Source: Bacillus sp. E(2018) (GTDB taxonomy: Bacteria > Bacillota > Bacilli > Bacillales > Fictibacillaceae). From it: a stretch of 64,000 bases of DNA. The translations under genes and the position numbers were made by a program. The DNA lies in contig NZ_SCOL01000005.1 of NCBI RefSeq assembly GCF_005503015.1, forward strand, positions 111,678-175,677, given 5' to 3'. Each line of letters begins with the position of its first letter. Position 1 is the first letter of the stretch. Under the pieces are notes generated by a model. It saw only the letters and a list, made by a program, of their open reading frames with translations, was not told where the DNA came from and did not search any database. Of the stretch, positions 32,785 to 39,977 are shown piece by piece.

Positions 32785-33250
32785 GTGGTGCAAAACTATG
32801 CACCACTTTTATCATTTTAGTACACACAGTCCGCTCACTGGTGCATTTTGCACCACTTATGCACCATCTTACTACTTCATGAGCGGAACCTGTGTATCAA
32901 AATGAACCATAAAATGCACCACACGCACCACTGGGATCTTATTTTCAGCGGAACTTGTGTAGCATTAAAACTCATGAAAACAGTGGTTTTATAGGATAAT
33001 CCATCCAATTTTCTAGCGAAGTTTTAACGAAACCTGACGAAATCTAGCGAAGTGTGTGCGATAAAAATGCACCACTGAGGTACCCATATAGAGCGGAACT
33101 TGTGTAGTAGTCTTTTACTAAAAAAATCGCTATCCCTTTATGTATTAGGGGATGCAGCACTTTAACACGAGATACACAGAGTTCGCTGAAGTGGTGCATT
33201 TCGAGTGTAATGGTGCAAAACAGAAGCGGAACGTGCATGATAAAAAAATA
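32785..33250. repeat. Iteron-like cluster 2 before the primase gene
   Basis: The AGCGGAAC-YTGTGTA motif occurs at 32881, 32946 and 33091, as a degenerate copy near 33223, and inverted at 32820-32836. TGCACCAC or its complement GTGGTGCA occurs at least ten times, often as divergent pairs such as those near 32786-32806 and 32841-32862. The same motifs precede the putative initiator gene at 25990-26200. This is probably an origin or a shared operator array. Confidence 0.7.
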
Positions 33251-33266
33251 GAACCACTTTTTTTGT

Positions 33267-33298
33267 CCCTTGAGCCACATGGCCTCAAGGGGCTTTTT
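33267..33298 (+). terminator. Terminator/attenuator in the primase leader
   Basis: CCCTTGAG and CTCAAGGG, with an inner CCA/TGG pairing, are followed by GGCTTTTTAT. It lies about 155 bases before the primase start on the same strand, so it may attenuate primase transcription or end a short regulatory RNA from the iteron region. Confidence 0.65.
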
Positions 33299-33454
33299 AT
33301 GTTTGGTGCATTTTCCTTAGAGAACACCCTTTTACAAAATGTAACTTCGTTATACTTTCTCCAACAAACGGAAACATCTCGTTTAGAAGAGGGAGAGCTG
33401 TGTCAAAAACAGGCTCTCTCTATCGGAGAAACAAAAAATTCGGAGTGAAAGAGG

Positions 33455-34975
33455 GTGTCAGTGGTGCAAAACGTGAATAAAAAACAAGAATCTGTTGTTT
33501 CTATCCCTGATATTCTATCATTCATGACCCATGACAGCCTCATGCTTTATAAGAAAAAAGGAACTTCTGCACCACTCCGAAACGTGGTGCGTTTTACAGA
33601 AGCTGAAAAAAATGCACCACATAAACGTGGTGTCGTGTTCGTCTCGTCTTCAAAAGAAGATCTCACAGAAGGAAGAGGCCTCGTCGTTACGTCTTATGAG
33701 ACCCTACAAGAAAAGTACCGCAACTTGTCACACTGGACACCAAACACGTTTCGCGGTGGCACGTACTATGACTTTAAGAACCGTATCATCAAAGGGCACG
33801 AGCGGGAGAACCTTAAACAGATCAATGTGATTTCGCTCGATATTGATACGAAGAACGCTGATCTGTACGCTCTTTATATCGGATGCGAAGAGCTAGGGTT
33901 ACCGCGGCCGAACTTGCTGCTTCAGACACCTCGGGGATACCAGGTGTTCTTTGTGTTATCTTCTCCCTTTTACATCACGAACCGAGAACAGTATAAGAGT
34001 TTACGCATCGCAGAGAGGCTTTCCAACAACATCCGCCGTGCACTAAAAAATTATGCACCAGTCGATACGAACTGTGTACCATTTGGGTTTTATCGGATAC
34101 CCAAAGAAGAGAACGTCCTTGATTTCTACGCAACACCCGCTGATACAGCGTCACTCATCAAGTGGTCTGTTGACTATGAAAAGCGAAACATGTTCTCTGT
34201 GATATATTCAAACCAAACAAAAGAAGACGATATCACACGCTCCGATTGGTACCGTGCACTCATCACATCTAAAAAAATCGACTCTGGGTACCACGGATCA
34301 AGCCGTAACAACGCACTCATGACGCTTGCTCTTGCCAACTATCAGAGCGGGAGAGAACTAGAAGACGCGTACGATGAGCTCGATCAGTTCAACTCCAACA
34401 TGGTAAAGCCGCTCAGTAAGCAAGAGTTCGAACGTACGTTAAAAAGTGCGTACTCTGGTAAGTATAAAGGAGTAAAGCGTTCGTATGTGGAGAGTCTCCT
34501 CGAACTCTGGACGGATGGACAAGCTCAGTTCGTAGGTCGTGAAGGTTGGTATAAGTTTAAAAAGCCACGCGAAGAACGAACCCGCTCACACTATGATGAA
34601 CGAGAAAGTGATCTACTCGCTGTACTAAAGGAAAAAACAACAGGTGTGAACCCTTACCTAGAAGGATCACTAAGAATGCTCGCTGAAACGTGCGGGATGG
34701 CACTCTCTACGTTAAAAGAAGTGTTAAAGAAGTCGAAGCAAATCATCAAACAGACGGTCGGTAGAGGACGTAACGCGGTGACGAAGATCGCCTCAAAATC
34801 GGTTCTATTCCAACACATGATCGAGACGCGAAAAGAGAGCACACCAAAAGCGCAGCTGGCATTTATCGATCTGTTGCCGAAGCGAGATCAAGCATTTGTC
34901 TTACATAACGAAAACGAACAAAAAACTGTTCCATTTCTCATAATGAAGTCGCATCCACAAAGTCGGTCGGGTTGA
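33455..34975 (+). CDS. Primase-polymerase-like replication protein with PriCT-1 domain
   Basis: 506 residues. An archaeo-eukaryotic-primase-like N-terminal half carries NVISLDIDTKN (D-x-D metal motif) and LLQTPRGYQVFFVLSSPFY. A PriCT-1 helical domain follows (SSRNNALMTLALANYQSGRE ... KPLSKQEFERTLKSAYSGK). The C-terminus contains a helix-turn-helix-like part (LRMLAETCGMALSTLKEVLK). It would prime or initiate plasmid replication. The GTG start lies inside the iteron pattern, and several TGCACCAC copies are embedded in the first 60 codons (encoding APL and APH). It is less AT-rich than the accessory genes. Confidence 0.7.
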   Translation: MSVVQNVNKKQESVVSIPDILSFMTHDSLMLYKKKGTSAPLRNVVRFTEAEKNAPHKRGVVFVSSSKEDLTEGRGLVVTSYETLQEKYRNLSHWTPNTFRGGTYYDFKNRIIKGHERENLKQINVISLDIDTKNADLYALYIGCEELGLPRPNLLLQTPRGYQVFFVLSSPFYITNREQYKSLRIAERLSNNIRRALKNYAPVDTNCVPFGFYRIPKEENVLDFYATPADTASLIKWSVDYEKRNMFSVIYSNQTKEDDITRSDWYRALITSKKIDSGYHGSSRNNALMTLALANYQSGRELEDAYDELDQFNSNMVKPLSKQEFERTLKSAYSGKYKGVKRSYVESLLELWTDGQAQFVGREGWYKFKKPREERTRSHYDERESDLLAVLKEKTTGVNPYLEGSLRMLAETCGMALSTLKEVLKKSKQIIKQTVGRGRNAVTKIASKSVLFQHMIETRKESTPKAQLAFIDLLPKRDQAFVLHNENEQKTVPFLIMKSHPQSRSG

Positions 34976-35692
34976 CATTAAATGAGCCAGTGTGCCAATA
35001 CATATCAAAAATCTCCTGTCAGCTATCCTCGGATCTTCTGGGTTATAGCAGAATAATGGAGAGAGAGTTAGTAGTTTAAGAGGTAGAGGAGAAAGGTTCT
35101 GGTACGTGAAATTATAGGAATCTGTAGTAAGATAATATTATTGTAAGAAAATTCTGATAGTAGTTTAGATATATTTTCCAGTCAATCTATTGCCAAACGT
35201 GCGTTCTTTAGTGTAACCTGCAGGCAACTAGATCAGATTTCATCGAGGCCATAATCGAGACCGTAGGTGAGTTAGCGCTTTTTCACGGTGTATTATGGGT
35301 TCGATTCTAGGTAAGAATGCAGTGATACAAGGGGATTCCGGCATTTCTCTTTTTTCTCGTTCCGCATCCAAGACCTCATACCCACAACGTACATGTGACT
35401 ATGAGGTCTTGGACGACTCGTTAAAAAGAGAAGCCGGAATAAGAGATTGAGAGAATAAAAGAGTAAGAGGTTGAGTGTGGGAGGAGTGAAGAAAGTTAGG
35501 GAAAAATAATAATAAGGTCAAAAGAATAAGTTCAAGTGATTAAGATCAAGAGCAAAACCAGGAGTTCAAGGTTAAGAAGGTTCATGTAGGTTCAAGTGCG
35601 TGAAGGGAATATGAATGTGGTCTCAGGAAGTAAAAAGATTGTGATAGCTGATCTAGTGGACAACCATTTTCTTTAGGTAAGGGTGGTGGAAC
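34976..35692. other. Intergenic region before the transfer operon, candidate oriT region
   Basis: No gene seen. It contains the nested inverted repeat at 35336-35439 and a purine-rich tract (about 35440-35640) with repeated AAGNTCAAG-like words. A tRNA-like T-loop string GGTTCGATTC occurs at 35299-35308 without a matching clover-leaf. The position directly before the transfer genes suits an origin of transfer. Confidence 0.5.
35336..35439. repeat. Nested inverted repeat, candidate oriT
   Basis: The outer arms are TTCCGGC and GCCGGAA, extended by TTCTCTTTTT and AAAAAGAGAA (two-base bulge on the left). Inside is a perfect 14-bp stem, TCCAAGACCTCATA at 35367-35380 and its complement at 35400-35413, with a 19-base loop. 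It could fold into a long hairpin or cruciform. It is 254 bases before the first transfer gene. Alternatives are a single-strand origin or a regulatory RNA. Confidence 0.55.
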
Positions 35693-36463
35693 GTGTTATA
35701 CAAGTACAGTACGTTACAACCAAAAGATGTGGAGTACCTGCGGTTTATCTTAAGAAACGGAATCGTGACGCATAAACAAGTGATGTTGAAGTTTCAAGAG
35801 AACCATGTGAACCAAGCGTATAGAAGACTTCAGAAGCTAACGAATCAGGGGTATCTTGTGAACAAACGGATCGCATCCAGGCTCGGCGTGTATTACGCGA
35901 CGACAGAGGCTCGGCAGCAAGTGGAAGCGGAAGTAACGGTACCAAAGAACGTTAGTCTGAACACGGCGCAGCATACGCTTCTCTTAACAGACCTTCTCTT
36001 ATTTTATGAGTATCAGTTCAAACAGAAGGGGATACCGTTCTCGTATCATACAGAACGTGAACTGCGATACAGAATCGTCGGACAAGGGTCGAACCAAGAG
36101 AAGCTTCGGAACTACAACAACCGACGAGACCGGATACCAGACGCCCTCTTTTTTGTGAAACGAAGTGATGATTCCGTGAACCGGATCTGGATCGAGCTCG
36201 AACTCACGAAGAAAGAGAACAAAAGGTATAGAGATAAGTTTAGGATGTTTGAAAGGGTATTAAGTGAAGGTGAATACGACAACGTGTTCTATTTCACGCA
36301 TACCGGTCACATCAGAAACACGATCAACCGGATGAGTAGCGACCTGACGAACGGCCATCGGATTCTAGTGAAAGGTATTCCAGATGCGATACTTAATGAT
36401 AAGTGGGAGGAGGTGACGAACGTTGGAACCTCTGATGGAGAGTCGGGAACGACCGCAAAGTGA
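35693..36463 (+). CDS. Replication-relaxation family protein (transfer initiation)
   Basis: 256 residues. The N-terminal winged helix (LRFILRNGIVTHKQVMLKF, then YRRLQKLTNQGYLVNKR) is followed by an endonuclease-like core with RIPDALFFV and IWIELELTKK, a pattern of PD-(D/E)xK nucleases. This matches the replication-relaxation group found at the front of Gram-positive transfer operons. It may nick or bind oriT together with the coupling protein. The GTG start overlaps no gene upstream; the 3' end overlaps the coupling protein gene by 41 bases. The exact mechanism is uncertain. Confidence 0.65.
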   Translation: MLYKYSTLQPKDVEYLRFILRNGIVTHKQVMLKFQENHVNQAYRRLQKLTNQGYLVNKRIASRLGVYYATTEARQQVEAEVTVPKNVSLNTAQHTLLLTDLLLFYEYQFKQKGIPFSYHTERELRYRIVGQGSNQEKLRNYNNRRDRIPDALFFVKRSDDSVNRIWIELELTKKENKRYRDKFRMFERVLSEGEYDNVFYFTHTGHIRNTINRMSSDLTNGHRILVKGIPDAILNDKWEEVTNVGTSDGESGTTAK

Positions 36464-38390
36464 AACTGATCGACTGATCGGAGACCTGGTTCTCTACCTC
36501 TGTGTTGGCGTTTTGATCCTGTTCTTCATCGTACCCGCCGTAATCGGGTTATTACCGTTCTTTCTTCTTTACACAGTAAAACGCGATCTTTATGGCTACC
36601 TTAGTCTATCGATCGGATGTACTATCTTACTCGTGTTATACGTCTCTGGCACATTATTCAGTTACCTCGGCGTACTTTCCAGTGTGAACGTACCGTTCGT
36701 GACCGATCTTGTTGAACAGTTGTTTAACAAAAATAAATCGTTTCCGGTTTCAATCTCTAGTTATCTGAGCGTGCTCGCTCTTTCTTTGATCTTTGGTTTT
36801 CTGTATTACATCTACGCTACTTACTTTTACAAAAGAAGGATCACGACAAAGAGTGAAGAGGTTAAACGAAGAAAAGACGAAGGGCGGTACAAGCGTTTTC
36901 GGGAAAAACGAGTGAGTTTTCTCTCTCAAAAGCAGCTTCAGTACCGAAATCAAGAAAAACAAGCACCGTTCATCGGGTATACCGATACCGGAGAACACCT
37001 GGAACTAAAACCTCATGAGATGAACTATCATATGCTCGCGACAGGCGGTACGGGGACCGGTAAGACGACCCTCATCGCTTCGATCATGGAGAGCGCGTTA
37101 AAACAGAACAAGCCCGTCATCTTCTTTGACGGTAAGGGCGAACGTAAATCGATGCTCGAGTTCAAAGCTTTAGCCGAAGCCTATGGAAAAGAGGTGTATC
37201 TCTTTTCTGAATCCGACCACCACACCTACAATCCGATAAAGAACGGTACACCGACAGAAACGAGGGACAAACTCATGTCACTCTTCTCTTTTTCAACAGA
37301 AGGAGACGGTGCGTATTATACGGATATCGCCTCACGCTACCTACAGCTCATCATCAAGCTCATCGACGAGTCGAACGAGACTCGCGATCTACACACCATC
37401 ACGAAACTCACCAATTTGAGTCAGACCAAAAAGTTGTTTCAAAACGAAACAAGAGAACAAGAGATTTCAGAGGAATTCGAAACAACAATCGAAGTGGAAC
37501 CTCCACATGACGATCTGGACGACTTTACAGGAACACCAAAACAAAAAGAGACAAAAGTGATCAAACAAACTAGAAACGTCACGGTATCCGTGCTGAGTGA
37601 GAAGTTACAAAGAATAAAAAATACACTCGATGACGAATTTCCGAGTGAGATCGTCGAGGGGTGTCTCACACGGCTTCGCATGCAGCTCGGTGAACTGATC
37701 GAGAGCGACCTCGGGTCGCTTTTCACGGAGAAAGAGGGTGGAATCGATCTTCGTCACATCACAGAGAACAACAACGTGGTGATCTTCTCGATCTCTGGCA
37801 GCCGTTACGCTGACTATATCAAGAGGATCGGAAAGCTCGTGATCCTAGATGTGAACTCGCTCGTCGCGCACAGACAAGAAAAGGGTCGACAAGCGATATT
37901 TGCGGTGTATGACGAGTTTAGTGCGTATGGTGACCGTCGGATGGTCGATATCGTGAACAAATCACGCTCAGCGGGGTTCGAATGTATCATTTCTACCCAA
38001 ACGCTTTCTGACATCGACAGTGTGGATCCCGTAATGACCGAACAGATCATCTCCAACTGTAACATCATCGCAACGGGTCGCGTGAACTCCGCAAAAGACG
38101 CGGAACGGATCGCAGAAGTGTTCGGCACGTATCAAGACCAAGAAGTGACGCAACAGGTAGAGCGTAAGAACAACCGGCTCCGCCAGGAAGCGGATATGGG
38201 GACCGTGCGAGACGTAGAACGGTTCAAAGCAAACCCCCGTGAGATCAAGAACCTACAGATCGGAGAGATCTTCATCAACCGAAAGATGGTAGAAGAAGGA
38301 CTCGGTGATACCTATTTTAGGCGTGTGTATGTGAGAAACGCGCTAGATCTAGGAGGACTATCAAATGAAAAATCTATTCTCTTTCCTTAA
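36423..38390 (+). CDS. Conjugal coupling ATPase (VirD4/TcpA-like)
   Basis: 655 residues. Three N-terminal transmembrane helices (about 20-50, 60-85 and 112-135) are followed by an ATPase domain with Walker A ATGGTGTGKTTLI (about 207-218) and Walker B AIFAVYDEFSAYG. A TraM-recognition-like section follows (MVDIVNKSRSAGFECIISTQT). The protein would connect the DNA-processing complex to the secretion channel at the membrane. The TTG start at 36423 is supported by GGAGGAGGTGA six bases upstream, inside the previous gene. It overlaps the next gene by 26 bases. Confidence 0.85.
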   Translation: MEPLMESRERPQSETDRLIGDLVLYLCVGVLILFFIVPAVIGLLPFFLLYTVKRDLYGYLSLSIGCTILLVLYVSGTLFSYLGVLSSVNVPFVTDLVEQLFNKNKSFPVSISSYLSVLALSLIFGFLYYIYATYFYKRRITTKSEEVKRRKDEGRYKRFREKRVSFLSQKQLQYRNQEKQAPFIGYTDTGEHLELKPHEMNYHMLATGGTGTGKTTLIASIMESALKQNKPVIFFDGKGERKSMLEFKALAEAYGKEVYLFSESDHHTYNPIKNGTPTETRDKLMSLFSFSTEGDGAYYTDIASRYLQLIIKLIDESNETRDLHTITKLTNLSQTKKLFQNETREQEISEEFETTIEVEPPHDDLDDFTGTPKQKETKVIKQTRNVTVSVLSEKLQRIKNTLDDEFPSEIVEGCLTRLRMQLGELIESDLGSLFTEKEGGIDLRHITENNNVVIFSISGSRYADYIKRIGKLVILDVNSLVAHRQEKGRQAIFAVYDEFSAYGDRRMVDIVNKSRSAGFECIISTQTLSDIDSVDPVMTEQIISNCNIIATGRVNSAKDAERIAEVFGTYQDQEVTQQVERKNNRLRQEADMGTVRDVERFKANPREIKNLQIGEIFINRKMVEEGLGDTYFRRVYVRNALDLGGLSNEKSILFP

Positions 38391-39345
38391 ACGTAAGAAA
38401 GAAAGAAAAGTGCCATCGGCACGTATGAACTCAAAAAGTGTAGTGAGCTTCCTCTTTTGGATGGGTGTTGTAGCGGTACTCTTTATCTCTACACAGTCAT
38501 ATCTTCGTACCGCGTTTTTGAACGAAAAAGTGAACGGCTATCAGAATTCTACACAGAAAGAGCTTGAGAGAATGGTGGATGAAGGTTTCGTCACATCACC
38601 TGGGGGTGAAGCGTACACGGAAGAATTTCTAAAATCATTCATCAACATCCCACTCACAGAAGAAGAGCGAAAGAAACGAAGTGAGGATCTCGATACCTAT
38701 CTCGCAGAAGGGCTAACACTACCCGATATTGAGAACAACACTACCTTTAAAGGAGAAAGAAAACTAAAGAGCATTTCTCTTCATGATAAGAGGGGCAAGG
38801 GTGAAAACGCTTACTATACCTACCATGTTTCATATGAAACACTTAAAGCGCCACCTGAAACCAAGAAGGGAGAGAAGAAACCAATTGTCACACCACTTAC
38901 AAAAGAAGTGATGATCACGGTCCCGGTTGGAACAGATGGTCAGAACTTCAACGTGATCGAACAGCCATATTTTTCGAACGTACCAAGTGAGACGAGGCTC
39001 TCTGCCGTAAAGAACTCTGAAGACGACAGCAAAAAAAACTTAAAGCAAGAAGAAGAACTAAAGAGGTTTGCGACCCAGTTCTTCACCTCTTACACCGAGA
39101 ACACGGTGAGTGAGATGAGTTACCTCATGGAGAGACCAGAGTCACTGAAAGATCTGTATCAGTATAGAGGGGTTGAAAACTTCAAGGTCTATGACAAAGA
39201 AAGAAACACGTACCTCATCAAAACGCTCGTCCTTCTAGAAGACGGAGAGACGGGAATCGTCATGAAGCAGCCGTTCTCGATATTAGTTGAGAAAAAACAA
39301 GACAAGTTCTACGTGAAAAAACTACTTCATTCGATAGGAGGGTAA
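38365..39345 (+). CDS. TcpC-family conjugation protein (VirB8-like)
   Basis: 326 residues. A basic N-terminus (LKRKKERK), one transmembrane helix (about 30-50, SFLFWMGVVAVLFISTQS) and two extracytoplasmic NTF2-like domains, as in TcpC of pCW3-type plasmids. The second domain includes ELKRFATQFFTSYTENTVSEMSYL and VKTLVLLEDGETG-type strands. It is a structural part of the transfer channel. The ATG follows AGGAGGACT inside the coupling protein gene. Confidence 0.8.
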   Translation: MKNLFSFLKRKKERKVPSARMNSKSVVSFLFWMGVVAVLFISTQSYLRTAFLNEKVNGYQNSTQKELERMVDEGFVTSPGGEAYTEEFLKSFINIPLTEEERKKRSEDLDTYLAEGLTLPDIENNTTFKGERKLKSISLHDKRGKGENAYYTYHVSYETLKAPPETKKGEKKPIVTPLTKEVMITVPVGTDGQNFNVIEQPYFSNVPSETRLSAVKNSEDDSKKNLKQEEELKRFATQFFTSYTENTVSEMSYLMERPESLKDLYQYRGVENFKVYDKERNTYLIKTLVLLEDGETGIVMKQPFSILVEKKQDKFYVKKLLHSIGG

Positions 39346-39349
39346 AACC

Positions 39350-39583
39350 ATGTTACCAGATCTTACTGGACTGACGGATTATGTGTCGACGCAAGTGGCG
39401 GCGGTTCTCTTCATCATCATGATCGTGATGATCGTTCGCGCGTTTATCTCTCAAAGGTGGGGCCAGTTCTTCTCAAGCTTCATCTTCGCGGTCGTCTGTT
39501 ATGTGATCGTCGCGAACCCGGGTGAGTTCGAAGGAATAGCTAAAGCGTTATGGGACGGTGTAAAAAACGGAGGACTCTCATGA
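39350..39583 (+). CDS. TcpD-like small membrane protein
   Basis: 77 residues with two transmembrane helices (VAAVLFIIMIVMIVRAFI and FFSSFIFAVVCYVIVA) and an amphipathic end. Size, topology and position between TcpC- and TcpE-type genes match TcpD of Gram-positive transfer systems. It probably spans the membrane as a channel component. Its stop overlaps the next start as ATGA. Confidence 0.75.
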   Translation: MLPDLTGLTDYVSTQVAAVLFIIMIVMIVRAFISQRWGQFFSSFIFAVVCYVIVANPGEFEGIAKALWDGVKNGGLS

Positions 39584-39966
39584 GGCGGAGTTATAGTTAC
39601 CGAAAGATGTGGCGTTATCCGATCAAAGTGTACAGTCTTGGTAAAGGAGATCGCGGCCTCGTCTTCTCAAAAGGCATCGAGATTCGACAGATCGTGGTTG
39701 CACTCCTTCTACTCGGCATCCTGTTGTTGTTTCGCAACACGGTCACTTCTCTACTTCCTTCGTCTCTCACGCTCGCGTTCTACACGGTCGTTCCTTGGAT
39801 GACGTCAGGGCTGCTCTGCCGTGCGAGGATGGACGGCAAACGGTTGGACCGTTTTTTAACAGGACTTTTTCGGTACACGATCCACAAGAAAGAGAGTTAT
39901 TGTAGCGGAAGAAGAGTGGATACGAATTACACCGATTCTACACGTTACGAACCCTTTAAAAGTTGA
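39580..39966 (+). CDS. TcpE-family conjugation protein
   Basis: About 128 residues. The beginning RRSYSYRKMWRYPIKVYSLG is close to the TcpE consensus. Two hydrophobic helices (IVVALLLLGILLLF and LAFYTVVPWMTSGLL) and a Cys/His/Lys-rich tail follow. It is a membrane component of the transfer channel. The start at 39580 has GGAGGACTC upstream and couples to TcpD. Length is normal. Confidence 0.8.
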   Translation: MRRSYSYRKMWRYPIKVYSLGKGDRGLVFSKGIEIRQIVVALLLLGILLLFRNTVTSLLPSSLTLAFYTVVPWMTSGLLCRARMDGKRLDRFLTGLFRYTIHKKESYCSGRRVDTNYTDSTRYEPFKS

Positions 39967-39977
39967 GGTGATATGTT

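Noticed and set aside
33152..33448. 98-codon open frame before the primase gene
   Set aside because: It runs through iteron repeats and a rho-independent terminator and has no clear ribosome site or domain; better explained as regulatory DNA.
35290..35320. Possible tRNA from the GGTTCGATTC string
   Set aside because: The T-stem does not pair and no acceptor, D or anticodon arm could be built around it.
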